From contig JXTB01000538.1 in assembly GCA_002914805.1 (NCBI GenBank), positions 167,418-231,417 on the forward strand: a stretch of DNA of 64,000 nucleotides. The letters run 5' to 3'. Below, piece after piece: positions 1 to 12,545 of the stretch. Below the pieces are notes generated by a model. The model saw only the letters and a list, made by a program, of their open reading frames with translations, did no database searches and was not told where the DNA came from. Source of the stretch: Parasponia andersonii. Its lineage: Eukaryota; Streptophyta; Magnoliopsida; Rosales; Cannabaceae. A program made the translations under genes and the position numbers. The stretch's first letter is position 1, and each line of letters begins with the position of its first letter.

Positions 1-19
1 CTCTAGTAAAAAAAAAGTG

Positions 20-51
20 TAGAGCAATCCTACTAATAAGGGATTGCTCTA
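20..51. repeat. perfect 11-bp inverted repeat (hairpin)
   Basis: TAGAGCAATCC at 20-30 is followed by a 10-base loop and its exact reverse complement at 41-51. It could be the end of a small inverted-repeat transposon cut by the window edge, or a chance hairpin. No coding potential is associated. Confidence 0.55.
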
Positions 52-3000
52 GTACATCAAATCTGGACAGATATTTTTCTTAAAAAAAAAATCAACTTTA
101 AAAAGAAAGAGGTCCAAGAATTTTTTGTACAGAGAAAAAGTTACGTAAAATTTCAAAGTGAGAATTTTTCTCTACACCTAGAGAAAAATATCTTTCCAAG
201 AAAATTAAGATCGTACAGTTTTTCTTGAGAGATTTGAGTGATCATAATTCTCTAGACATAAAAGAAAATCACGCAGATCAATTAAAAGCTAAGTGACAAG
301 AATTTCTTCTTATTATTGTGTTAGTTTTTAATTTCTTATTTTCGGATTCTAATCATTTCTCTTGTAGCGTAAAAAGTGACCACATACCGAGTACGGTATA
401 GAAAACGGGTCATAGTCTGAAAGACTTTGGAGTGGGATAACTTGCATCGTTCTTCCGTCGGCGTCGGGTCTACAAGAGGTTAGATCTTTTTCCTTCTAAT
501 TTTACGAGTACGGTCTTGTTATTTCCGCTGCGTTATGTGTTTGTGTGATATTAGGTTTCTATTTTATATTGAAATCTATGGCTATCACCTCACATGCTAT
601 AATAATAACCAATAGTAGATTTCCAACATATCCTCTTTAAGAGTTAGTAGTTAAGAAAGCAATTAATGAAAGTGGAAATCAAAATAAGTTACTAGGCAAG
701 CTAAGATTAACAAAGTACATTCTCTAGTCTATTTCCAAATTAAAGAAGACACAAGAGGAACGGAGTGAAAATGGAAGCAGAGCATAGGCAAGCAAAAAAG
801 GAAACTAGTTCAATTTAGAAATGAATGCTTAGTGCTTACGAACCTTATGCCCTGAGTTGAATTGAAATCACTAGCCATAATTAGTGAAGTTGCACACTTA
901 AATTTGTTGGATACTAGTGGTTTAAATCGAGCTAAATGTTATACAAGATAGTTAGCATGCACAAGCTTGACATTAACCTGTTCTGGAACCCTATAGATGA
1001 GACATTGGTTTATTTCAATAACTATACTACTTAAGTCCGCACATAGGCCAAACTAAATAAACAAACTTATAAAGTATGGAATAAATTGGAAACAACTTTA
1101 CCAATAAAGTTGTGTGTTCACGATAATAACAATATGATCATAAGAATCCTTAAGTTTGAATGCTGCCATAATACCGATGCAATCACGTTTTAGTATGAGT
1201 CTCGCACGAGGACTATTTGACGTTGAACCTGAAAGCAGAAAACTAGAGATGTAAGATGCCAACAAACTGTTCTATCAGTAACCCAAATTTTGTTGATCTA
1301 TAAAGGTTTCAATTTTATTTACTCTTATGTTAAAGATAATAAATATTTGATTTAATACTAATCATTTAATTTGAGTGTATAGTTAAATAGTTTAAAAATT
1401 ATAGTTTAAGTTGATCAATGAATCAAACTTGAACATAGAAGCATATGGATCTAACAGAATCAAATTTGAAGATGGACAAACAAGACACAAGACTATATCC
1501 AAATAGGTTATATCCTTAGTCTTAGTCTTGTATTTAATTCATTGTATTGCATTTAGACCTCTTTACATTGACTCATCTGTTTTCAAAAGAATTTTCAAAT
1601 AATTTTAAGCTCAAATAAATTTGTTGTTTAATTGATTGAAAATAAGTTTTATGTCTTCTAAAATAACCAAAATACCTTTTGAAATATTTAAAAATTAAGA
1701 ACAGATTCTAAAGATGGCTGCAAGATTGTCGACAAGAATTGTTCACATCCAAAAATATGACCTTTGGAAGCTGTTGGCTGTTGTAAAAATTTGCAAGTGT
1801 ACAAAATTACAAAAACAAGTAATATAATGATACATAAAAATATCGCCCAACAGAGATTGATTAATTAAAATTTCTTACTAATTACTGAAATTAGATTAAC
1901 CTTAATTTTATCTAACTAACTGAAATTCAAAAGTAAAGAAATTAAAATAAATGAACTAAAAATAAAAATAGAAATAAAACAAAATACGTATGCAAATAAA
2001 TTACTTGAAAATAAATAGAGAGAAATACCAATGCAAAAATAACCTAGGACATCAATTTCACCTTCCTAATCCTCTTAATTTTCTATTGTTTCTTCCTAAT
2101 CCAATTAACTTACCAAAGTGCCAATTAGAATATCTTAATGTCTATTACTGATCTCTTCTAAAACTTAATAATAATATTTTTACTCAATAATTTGCTATAT
2201 ACCTATGTAAATTGAGTTAAGCAAAAGATTCATTAAGTATGATTTTTTTAAAAAAATTGAATAAATCTGTGAGAATATTCCTGTCCCATAAAATTTAAGT
2301 TATTTTATTCATGGACATATTCTAACCTTCTCTTCTAATTCAATCTCGAAATTTATAATCAATTAATTGGGTAATCAAGTCAATCAAATGTATTAAACAC
2401 AAATAAAATAAACACTTAATAATGTAAACAAAATTAGAATTAAAAATAAATTAATAAAAACTAAGATTCAAAGTACGTATTCATTGACATCCTAGAAAAA
2501 AAAAATCTAGTTCATATCTAAATAAATAAAAACTAAAATAATTAACTTAAAACATCCTAAGAAAAATAAAACCAAACAGGGAAATATGAAGTTAAAGCTC
2601 CACTCCACCGTTACTCTCTCTCAATTTTTCTCTCTAGAATGATATATTTTTGGTTTGTCACGTTCTGGTTATTATAGCTAATTTTGGAGTGTTGTACAAG
2701 TCTCCACGTTTCTAAAGGTACAATATGATTGGTTATATAATGTGTCAATTTCCCATAATTTCTCTTTCTCTTTCCTCCTGTTTATGGGTACTTCTATTGC
2801 CACTTCTATTTTTTCTCTCGCCACCCTTCTTCTAATTAATTGATTATGTGCAAAAATATCCTCTAGTAAATTGATATAAATATCCTTATAAGTATTAAAT
2901 ACTAAAACTTTATTTCTTAATATACTTTATAAGGTTATTATAATTAAATGCTAGAAATCAAAACCTTATACCGTTCAATTTATAAGCTAAATGAAAAATA

Positions 3001-5090
3001 ATAAAACTTGAAGATTTTGATTCTATCAATTATTTTAACTATTATAAGGTAATGTTCTTTAGTTTTGATATTTTTTATGTTCATTTTTGAGAAATAGAAA
3101 TTAGAATTTGTGCTCTTGAATTTTGCTTGTAAAATCTTGGTTTTTAGCATTTGTTCTTTGTCGGATTAACTGGTTCTCATATTGTGTTTTTCAAATATTG
3201 AAGTCCCTTATAATAGATTAATTCGGGAAAGAAATCATGATAAACATTTTGTACATATAATATGTTTGGGTTTTAATTAAATGACCCCGAGTAGACATCC
3301 AACGAAAAATCTTCTACGCCTAGAGCAAATGAAGTAGAAAACATAAAGAGTCCCAAAATCTGATTCCTATGGTTTTTCTTTTTCTTTTTTTTTTTTTTCT
3401 GAAAAAGACTGGAAATTGTTTCTTATAGTTAAATATAATAAATCATAGTAAGTACGAAAAATAATTTTAAAAACCCAATTCACTTATTTTGGATTGTCAT
3501 GTCAATCTTGGGCTAACAATATTGATACAAAAAACTAGTATAACAACAGGAATAACGATTAATGATCAAAATGATAGAAAAAATTAATAAACGATAGAAG
3601 TTTTATGGTAGTTCAGCCACAATCTCTCAGCCTACATCCATTGTAGTCTGTTTTATTGAGAATGAAGAGCTTTACAAAGTTCAGATCTGAATTCTCATGG
3701 ATCCGAATGAGAGAGAGAGAGAGAGTTAACAATGAGTTGGCAAAAGTCATAAATTGGTGTTATGTCTCCCATATGCCTTGGTTAGTCAGCCGCACTGACT
3801 ATTAAATAATTGATTGAAATTATTCCATCGAGCAGAACAACTCACATAGTGACTTATCGAGTAGCTCTGGGGATGAGCTGTTTGACTGGTTGGATAACTC
3901 GTATTGCTCGACTCGCTTCAAGTGACTTACCTCGATCTTTGAACCTCGATCCTCGATCTAGTTTTTGACATGAAGCTTCATTTCGTTAGCGAGGTGATGA
4001 CGATTTCATATATGAGTTAATGACACCGTATAACTAAACAACTCGACATACTATACTTTATGTGAGCTACCCAAACTTCCCCAGCTAATCAAAACACATA
4101 TATCGGGGTTTATTAATATACTCATTTCGCTATTTGGGAAGCATCATTTGCCTTTACTACCATATATTATATCAAATAAAAAATTTCATCTTTTTTTTTT
4201 TTTTACCGTTTAAGTTCTTATCTTTATTTATTCTTTATTGATTTGGGAAGATTGTAATTGGCTAAACTTTGTTATATTATCACTGTTAGACCACATTACA
4301 AGTTCATTGATTTCCGTTAATATTAAATTAAATCCGGCCCACTAGGTTAGTGGCCATGTGGCACCACCTGCTTGGCCAGCAACTATTTTAAAAATTTTAT
4401 TTTGACCACACTTTTTAATTTTTATTTCATTTCCTAACATGTGCATATGAAAATGTTAAATATGTGGTAGTATAAGCTATATTATCTCCACGTATTATAT
4501 AATAATTTTATGGTATAAATTTTATGACTTGTCACACCAACACTAACACTATCACAATACTAAACAAAAAAAATTATTTTCCAAAAATACTGCTTAAAAA
4601 GTCAATTTAGTCAAAATTATTTTTTATATTTGATTTATTGGGTGTTTACTGTTCACGTTTAGTAAAAATAAAAATAAATAAATAAATAAAAGTAAAAATG
4701 GAAAAGGTACTTGAAAGGGATTTTTATATTATATTATAGGGCAATTCTAATGTGCGGTATAGCATTTTTATCATAGTAATATGGTAATATTGAAAGCTGT
4801 TGATTGGACAATAATGATGAGGGGCCCACCAAAATATTCACAAAATCTACACATTAATTAGGACTTTATACTAGTTTAATATTTTCTTTAAAAAAATAAA
4901 AAGAAAAAAAAATGAGGGTGTGGATTCCTATTCTATCTTCTTCATATGCAGTGCTTTTCTCAAATATGGGACACCATTTCTCACAGATCTGGAATTCTCT
5001 ATTTTTTTCTTGGCTACTTCGCAGTTCTATCGAACCTGGTAATAGTGGCTGCTAAAAACAAGCCTTAGAAGAAAATCAATTTGCCTATAA

Positions 5091-5266
5091 TTTTTTTTTT
5101 CTTGGCCAGTACAAATAGCCAAATTCTCGGATACTATAGGTATCTTGGTAGTATATTACTAAGATAATATAGTAACCTATAAATTTTTTTTTTCTTGGCC
5201 TGTACAAATAGCCAAATTCTCGGATACTATAGGTATCTTGGTAGTATATTATTAAGATACTTATAG
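5091..5266. repeat. two-copy tandem repeat, period about 93 bp
   Basis: Two near-identical units begin with a T-run then CTTGGCC (5101 and 5194). Each carries CAAATAGCCAAATTCTCGG followed by a GATAC...GTATC imperfect palindrome. The copies differ by only a few bases, so the duplication is recent. They form the left part of a larger palindrome cluster. Confidence 0.8.
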
Positions 5267-5675
5267 TAAAAAAAGGCCAACGTAATATTCTTTAGTTTTT
5301 TTTTGTGGTAATTGATTCTAGGATACCATAGTTATCTTACCAAGATACTTATGACCAAAAAAAAAAAAAGGCTAAAATGATATTTTATATATGTATATAT
5401 ATATTTACCAATATTAATGACCCAATGAACATTCAATTTTATAAATATTAAGTATCTCAGCAGGATACTTTTGAGGTATCTTACCAAGATACTTGTGGTA
5501 AAAATAAAAAATAAAAAAGCTAAATTGATATTCTCTAGGTTGTTTTTTTTTTTTTTTGGGCAAATACTAATGACCCAATGAACATTCAAATTCCTGGATA
5601 TTATAAGTATCTCGGTAGGATACTAAGATACTTATGGTAACGAATAACTAAACTCCGGGATACTTAAGTATCTAG
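5128..5675. repeat. cluster of short GATAC/GTATC palindromes
   Basis: At least six short inverted repeats share a GATAC...GTATC or TATCTT...AAGATA core: near 5129, 5222, 5333, 5451, 5476, 5608 and the perfect GATACTTAAGTATC near 5655. The text AATGACCCAATGAACATTCAA also occurs twice, near 5416 and 5569. The spacing is irregular (about 75-150 bp), and the intervening sequence is AT-rich and non-coding. It may be a satellite-like remnant or nested MITE debris; no function is visible. Confidence 0.6.
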
Positions 5676-6400
5676 GGATTGCAATGAATCAGGTTCGGAA
5701 AGGTATTGCTATTCCGTCCCCTACCCACAGGCTAAGACCGTAAATTCAGCTGTACCGCTACAAGTCCAATTGATGGAAGGGAAATAAAAGTTGAGCCTCA
5801 CAAGCCCAAGATTGCACAAACTTAGCCCAATAACTGGGCATAGGCGTGTGGCACTGTGCCAGTGCACTCCTATTAAATGGGATTTGTTATTTACTACAAA
5901 ATAAATTATTTGAATTTTAGAAATTTTAAATTATTATAATAATTAATTTGGAATAAAATTCAAATAGATAGTCTATCAGTAAAAATCTGTACATATTATT
6001 TTGTGTGACACAGTGCCATGCACGTAGTGTACTCCCATTAAATGGGATTTGTAATTTTAAAAAATAAATAATTAAAATACATATCCTATCATGTGATGTA
6101 AATTTAGTGGTGCACTATCATTACTCAATATAAAAAAGAGTAATATTATGGATAGGAATAATGCTCCGTACTACAATAATACTACGATAACGTGTCAATC
6201 TAATTTATCAATCACGTGATTCTATTTAAAGTGCAATTATAATTAGCCAAATTGATATATCAGCGGACAGATCACGTGATGCTGAGTGCCCTTACCCGCA
6301 TAAAAGGCCTAAAATTTAACTCCCAATTTTGTTAAAAAAAATAAATAATAAAATCTAAATACAAAATCCAGAAAAAAAAAAATTGCAAACTGGAAAATGG

Positions 6401-7424
6401 AATCCCTCGAGTTTGTTTTACTTCCCTAAAATCTGATATCCAAAGAAAGATTCAAAAATTCAAAAAAAGAAGCGCATTCGCTCTTCTTCTTCTTTCTTTT
6501 TTATTTTATTTACTTTACAAAAAGAAGCGAAAATTAGGTTGTCTCATTCCCAAGAGTTCAATTCCAGAGCTTTGGTTTCGCTCAGCTCAGTCATCCACTC
6601 TCAGTGTCCGTACGTTCCAATAGAGAACTCTTCTGGTTTCCTTTGAAGCTCGACTCATCAGATTCCTTCTCTGCCATCGACGAGCTCCGGTAATTGACGA
6701 GCTCCCCTCAATCTATATAGCAGGTAGCCTCGAAATTTCCTTCTCCTTTTCTCTGCTCTTGCATCTGCATCAGTTTTATTCTTTTGTACAAAAAAAAGTT
6801 CAAACAATTTCATTTGCATCTGATTTGGATAATAGATTAGGGTTCTCCCTCGTAGACAATTTTTTAGTGTCTTATTACTCTTATCCAACTAAAAAATGAT
6901 TTTGCTGATGAGGAATTTTGAGTATAGTTGTCATATTTCTATGTATAGTTGGATTGTTGTATTGGGTTGTGTTTTGAACTCCTTTTAACCTGTTTGGTTG
7001 CTGAGAAAATAGAGGGATAGAGAGAAATTTCATTGTGATCAGTTTGATTTATTCTTCTTTTTTGTGTATGATGAAAAACTCGTTACTCTTTTTTTTTTTG
7101 TGGTTGAATAGGAAAAGAAAAAACTACTGCTCTGTTGTTCTCTTCCCCTTAAACCACAACAACTGTAGCTGAGCTTTGCTTTTGTGCTTAATTGGGGATG
7201 GTTATATGATGGGGTGGGGTTTATAATTATAATTACATGAGTATTAAACACTGGATAAAACTTTTCACGGAATTGCTTGTAGTTTAATGTTAGACCGATT
7301 GGCTCTTGTTAAGTGGCCAATGGACTAGAGAGGAGTTTGCCTTCACTTGCTTTACTGTTTCATTCTTTACTTATAACTACATCATAATATAGTTAGTTCC
7401 TTGATTTTAGCAAACACAATTACT
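6401..7424 (+). other. UTR-like segment upstream of pseudogene
   Basis: From about 6480 the sequence becomes pyrimidine-rich (CTTCTTCTTC) and less AT-rich, as in a plant 5' UTR. A possible donor is seen as CAG|GTAGCC near 6722, and the next plausible acceptor is TTTTAG near 7410, just before the ATG at 7425. This suggests the upstream non-coding exon and first intron of a former gene whose coding part is now broken. No intact ORF is present. Confidence 0.35.
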
Positions 7425-7686
7425 ATGGCACCTAAACTTGACGAGTATGACGATAATGGCCACCTAAGGTAGAGAGCTATTTTATTGACTTGCTGCATGA
7501 GGAAGCAAAGAAAGGCCTCCAAACATCCACTCTAGATAAGAAAACATGGAATGCAATAGATGATGCCATCTTTTCTAGATGCGGCATGAGATATACTGTA
7601 CCAAAGTTGAAATCCAAGTATAATCGATTGAGAAAAATGCTGGTTATATTCAAGTACTCAAAATCAAAGTTGAAAATGCATAGATA
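7425..7686 (+). pseudogene. Myb/SANT-like domain protein relic
   Basis: An ATG at 7425 opens MAPKLDEYDDNGHLR and hits a stop almost at once. A shifted frame then reads ESYFIDLLHEEAKKG, followed by a Trp-containing stretch and KLKSKYNRLRKM, ending near 7680. This spacing (acidic/hydrophobic helix, Trp, then K.K...LRK) is typical of the Myb/SANT-like DNA-binding domain of plant Harbinger-type transposase partners and L10-interacting MYB proteins. The family assignment is from pattern memory. The early stop, frame change and loss of everything downstream make it a relic. It is joined directly to a copied NUP214 fragment that starts near 7688. Confidence 0.55.
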
Positions 7687-7687
7687 A

Positions 7688-8540
7688 CCCTTGTAACTCG
7701 AGTTATATTCAATGGTGACAGTTCTGAAAATGCTGGTCTTAATGCTAAAGTTATTACAGCAACCCTAGCTGAAAAGCATGTCCATTTGAAGGAGATTGTC
7801 GGTACCTCTATTCCACAATTTTTCTGAGAGGCTGGTCCAGAGTTGGAGACCGAGACCTTTAGCAAGCCCTGGTAACATTGAGTCATTACTTTCCATTCGT
7901 GGCTCACAGGTCTCGCCCCTGGTTATACTTGTGTGCACTCGACCCACCACAAGCAGCATCCATCCAAGGAGAACTACTGGACTCTACTCCCGTCAGGGAT
8001 GCTGAATTCTGAACCAAAGTTTTGAAAACAATTCGGCAATGTCTTCTGATCTTTTTTCTTTTACATGTTTCCTGCATGTGTTGTGGTGTTAGTCTTTCCT
8101 GCTTTCTTTCTTTTCTTTGTTTAGTATATGCTTGTTGTGTCTAGTTTACTAAACCTGTTGGTATTTGTCTCAACTAAAAAATTTGTTTTTGTCTTTGTTG
8201 TTTTCTTTTTAGTAAATGATAACAAAGCGAAAATGGATTATCGGCCACGTTAAGTTGGTTTTATTAGCTTTAAAGAAATTATCGGATGCTCTCAGCTGAG
8301 AGAGAAAAGAAACATTGCAATTTTATTCTTGTACATTTTTGTTATCTCAACAAAACTGCTAATCGGATTTTTTCTGGCTTTTGAAATAACTGTTATGGTC
8401 ATCTGCAAATTATGTTTCATTCATCTTTTCGTTAAATCAAGATCAGTCTGTAGGGTAAAGCTTGTGTTCTCTCTCTCTCTCTCTCTCTCCCTCTTTTTTT
8501 TTTTTTTTTTTTTCCATTTGCATTTTACCTTCTCCATCCA
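7688..8540 (+). pseudogene. NUP214 partial duplicate (exon 9 end plus intron 9)
   Basis: This segment is collinear with 19197-20093 of the NUP214 gene in the same window. It begins within exon 9 (about 360 bp of coding sequence), continues through the donor region and essentially the whole of intron 9, and ends at CCATCCA, just before the intron's 3' AG. The reading frame is destroyed by substitutions and small indels, for example where exon 9 reads [14 protein letters not shown]. Because intron sequence is retained, it arose by DNA duplication and not by retroposition. Expression from a promoter here cannot be excluded, but no functional product is expected. Confidence 0.88.
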
Positions 8541-8950
8541 CTAATTGATTAGCTTTAAAATGGAAGCCCTAAAACATCCCTGTTAAGCAAATGAGACAAG
8601 AAATGAGGGGCTGAAAACCACCAAATTGGCTTACTAGGTACTAAGAAACAAACATTTAGTAAGAAATGCACCATTAAAAGGCACTAAAGAAATTGTTGCC
8701 AATTTGTGCATACATTGATAAGGGTAAAGCTGAAATTCAAAGTAAGAAACTGATTGTAATCTAGAAAATGACGGGCCTCCCTTATTTTCTTTCACATAAA
8801 TATGCAAAGAATGTTCCAAGGTTATTGTAGTTTTAAATCATTGGAAAAATATAACTCCATTACATCCATCCTTGTAATAAACTTATAAATGAAAGTTTTT
8901 GAAAATAAAGAAGTTGAACCACCACCTCACTCATTTACTTGCTGCGTAGA
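8541..8950. other. non-coding spacer
   Basis: AT-rich sequence between the NUP214 relic and the minus-strand ORF. Nothing recognisable is seen in it. Confidence 0.5.
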
Positions 8951-8951
8951 A

Positions 8952-9497
8952 TCACCTGCGCTTCACATGTATCAATTGACTTACTGGATCTTCAATTTGA
9001 TTGTCAATTTTGTTAACATCGTAGACTTTTTCGAAAAGAAAATCATATATCACAAGCCCAAATCGGTCAAGTCGAAGTTGCACTTTGTTAACAAACTTGT
9101 CATTAAACAAGTTATTTTCCTCAAAATCCTCCTTATCAGACATGGAAACAACAATGCGATAAGTTACACCCATTACAATCTTCAACAAACGTTTCCGGGC
9201 AGCAATGCGAACAGGAACAGGAATGCTTTCCAAACGTTCACAAGCAACACTAAGATTAGAAATCTTGTAATTTGGATAAATAAACTTGGCCAAAAGAAGG
9301 AGTGCAGCCTTGTTATCAGGAGGGGGCCTCAGTTTAAAAGTTGCCCTCAAGATAAATGGTATCCTCGGATCAGAACACCTGATATCAGCGGGAAAAGGTT
9401 TGATAACCGGGGTGACGTAATCCTGAGAAGGCTCTTTGGTACCTAAGTTTGTGTTGGTCAAGTACTCATCCGTACGATCAGCAAAGAACCTTTTCAT
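8952..9497 (-). CDS. cystatin-like small protein (tentative)
   Basis: Single-exon ORF of 181 codons from the ATG at 9497. The open frame extends three codons further upstream without another ATG, so an upstream exon is possible. The middle of the protein resembles the cystatin fold: ALLLLAKFIYPNYK as the N-terminal helix, a strand ending ERLESIPVPVRI, then KRLLKIVMGVTYRIVVSM, where KIVMG sits at the place of the cystatin QxVxG loop, and a closing strand IYDFLFEKVYDV. The inhibitory Gln is replaced by Lys, and a 20-residue acidic insert (DKEDFEENNLFNDKF) lies before the last strand. If the family is right, it may be a non-inhibitory cystatin relative. No signal peptide is evident. The overlapping plus-strand ORF is judged a shadow because its composition is not protein-like. 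It could be a decaying gene. Confidence 0.4.
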   Translation of the reverse strand: MKRFFADRTDEYLTNTNLGTKEPSQDYVTPVIKPFPADIRCSDPRIPFILRATFKLRPPPDNKAALLLLAKFIYPNYKISNLSVACERLESIPVPVRIAARKRLLKIVMGVTYRIVVSMSDKEDFEENNLFNDKFVNKVQLRLDRFGLVIYDFLFEKVYDVNKIDNQIEDPVSQLIHVKRR

Positions 9498-9506
9498 CAC
9501 TACCAA

Positions 9507-12500
9507 GCATGTATATAGATAGATATATATATATATGTACTTATATTAATTGACGATCACTGTATAAAAGAAATACAAAGAAAGATGGATATTAAGATAA
9601 TTAAGATCACGTAGATATTAATTTTATGAGATCCATATATACAAGTATGGCCAAGTATATATGATGCCAATCTTTGAAATTTGGGGCACTAGTTAGATGC
9701 GAGGTCTGAGAATCATATATTGATATATTTTCGGTTTTTACTTTACTTACATGTAAATAAGAAAGCAATTGGTGTCATCTTTAATATTGAAAGACAGATA
9801 TCTTCTTCAGAATCGTGTGGAATTGTAGAGATGGATCAGCAAATAATGAAACCTTCAAAATAAAAAAAATTAGTACCTAACAACAAGCTAGTGAGATGCG
9901 AAAATGAGAGACTCAAAGTATATAAGATACGTATAATTTACACGAAAATATAACGTGAGGTATAGAAATATATAAATTTTTTATGATTTATATATTAACG
10001 ATGAAGTAATCAGAAAATGTGCAACATCTATGGCTAGTCATCTATCTCCATATTGGGATTTTTTTAATTGTGATTATTCTATTGATTAATATAGAATATT
10101 TAAAATTTTTAATTAAGATCTAAGAAAAGAAACTAAAAGCCAATTGTACAAACATTAAACTAATGAATGCAAACAACAGATCAAACATTATTTTCCCAAA
10201 GTACTTTTTCTTTCTTCCTAATTATAAGCTTTCCTACCATTATTACTAAACTTTATCCCTAAAAATTTATATCGCTTAATTTCCTAATTATAAAAGTACT
10301 GCATGTTTACGGTGGAGGAATAATAATAATAATAATAAGTCTAACAAATTTTCCTTTTTTTTTTCACTCAAAAAAGTGTAAAATATGTTTCAGAACATAA
10401 GGAGAGTGTTTGTACCAAAATCATATCTACAAATCGTTTTTTAGGAGTGAAAACCTATGTATAAGACCTATACATTACATATGTACATATGAATACGATT
10501 TCAGACGTGTAATTTATAAGAAACATGTACAACAAATCCAACCTTGATCCATTTGATTTGATCAAAGCGATAATATATATATATATATATAAATATATAT
10601 ATTAAAGATGTTAAAAGCAATATACATTTTTTTTAAACAGAAGTTCATAAATTCACTATTCAGTAAAGATTTAAGCACAAAATTTCTCAAATTTCTTTTT
10701 CTTATTATAGGCCCATATTAATGTATCAATATATGTGTGAGAATTATATTAATGGCTCAATCAGTTTCATGCGGAAGGCGGAATAAGAAACAATGTTGTT
10801 TTGGGTTCAGTGCTCAAGTGTGATTTTGCCCACTTAAAACAAATAGTTTTCTGGCAACTCTTCAAGTGAGTCCACCTCAAAATGAATCTGATATCTTAAG
10901 TGGTAAAGAGCATTAAGAAATAAGGAGAGGGGAGAGCACTAAGGAATTAAAAAAAAAAAAAAAATCGAAGTTTGATAAAAGTTTAGCTATAATTCTTACA
11001 GAATTTTGTCATTTTTTCATCAGAAGATTCCATCAAGCAACAAATTCATAACACTTGAAAAAATTGAACCTGATTTTCAAGGAATCCATTGAAATTTTGA
11101 AAAATGAAACAAACCTACTTTTGACAAAATTTCTCCATTCGTCATTTCGGATTCCAGCCAAATCTTATACGAATGGTAATATTTTCGAGCACAAAAATAT
11201 TATTTTTTTTTTTGGTGAAAATTTTAGGTTTAGGAGAGCTATATAAAATTTTCATAACTTTGAACGTGTAAATTAAATCAAGAATAATTCAATAAATCTC
11301 TTCAAGATTAAAAAGATAATTCAATAATAACCTTATCCATTCTAAACTTGCTATTTGACAATGAATTAGACATACCACAAATACTCATGAAAATACAACA
11401 ACAACATGGAAATCTATTTCTAGCTCTTTATTGAAAAAAAAAACGGACAAAATCATAGAGAATAGAGTACAACTTAAAAAGAATGCAAAACCAAGATATT
11501 ATTCATTCAAAGAAACATAAAAATGAATAAATAATTTATAAAATCTTATTTTATCACACAAATAAATATATATCAGAGAATAAATTAAATTCATGATCAT
11601 AACTAAAACATTTGTTGCATGAAAAATTAAGTTAGCCTTCACTTTACCTGGTGTCAAGAATTTTGGAGAATAATGAAGAAAAAGGAAATCATGTGACAAC
11701 TTGTTCTAGGATTTTAGAGACGATATCTCAAAATAAAGAGAAGAGGAGATATTTAAGTGATTAGGGTTTTGAGGAAGATAGTATATATGTGAAGTATATA
11801 TGTGTGTATATATATAGGCAATCTCACAGACAGCGCATAATTTTAATAAATCTTTCTGTTTTGATACTTGATATCCTTTTTATTATTTTTTAAACACTTA
11901 ATACCCAGGAAAATATTATTTATATTTTTTTTGAATCATGAATATTTAGATACTTATCTATCTAAACAAATATACACGCCTATTAGTAAGGAATCTACAA
12001 AAAGGTAGATACCTAATTATGTTAGGCATCAATTAGGCATATCTATCTTAAAAAAACATTCCTTAAAAAAAAAAAGAATCCTAAAAACCGTTTAAACACA
12101 TTACGCATAATTTAGTTTTTTTTTCCATATTAATCAATATTCTTTTTTTAGTAAATATTAATCAATATTCTAAAATAGGAAAATTCTATTATAGGAAAGA
12201 TAAAATCCCTCCTACTTTTAATTGCACTTTTTGAGCCATTAGATTTAATCCAACAGTTATGAAAATAGTAGTCCCAAAAGATTACAAATACACCACAGTA
12301 CAAAGTGAATATTCCCCGTACCATTATATACATCATTTTAGAAAATAAAAAACCAACAACTTTTTCTACTCTCTTCTGCACGATCTCAAAATTTCCCCAG
12401 AACTACTTTCTCTTTCTCTCCTTCTTTCTATTCTTCACAGTCTTCTTCTAATTTAAGGCTCCCACACACGTTTTTTTAAATTGTCTTTTGAGAAAATAAA
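9507..12500. other. AT-rich intergenic DNA
   Basis: Contains (TAA)n near 10319-10338, (TA)n near 10569-10615 and scattered poly-A/T runs. Near 11640-11830 the minus strand looks promoter/5'UTR-like (TATATATA, then CCCTAATCAC and CTCCTCTTCTC) with a possible donor after ...CACCAG, but no coding exon could be followed from it. Otherwise nothing recognisable. Confidence 0.5.
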
Positions 12501-12545
12501 AGGGAAAAAGAATAAAATAAAGAGTGTATCTGGACTTGCTGCCGT

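Larger units (their letters stand above)
1..6400. other. AT-rich intergenic DNA
   Basis: No coding region is convincing on either strand; the open frames are short and low-complexity. The stretch holds a perfect hairpin near the left edge, (GA)n near 3711-3725, several poly-T/A runs and a palindrome-rich array at 5.1-5.7 kb, listed separately. Around 3600-4150 the text (a short GA tract and a run of CTCGA-type words) resembles a decayed LTR or other repeat, but no terminal repeat or target-site duplication could be placed. Two related short blocks ending in TTAAATGGGATTTGT lie near 5850-5890 and 6005-6055. Confidence 0.6.

Noticed and set aside
8889-9446. Plus-strand ORF of 185 codons opposite the cystatin-like gene
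   Set aside because: Its composition is not protein-like, and the opposite strand has a better pattern of hydrophobic strands and charges.
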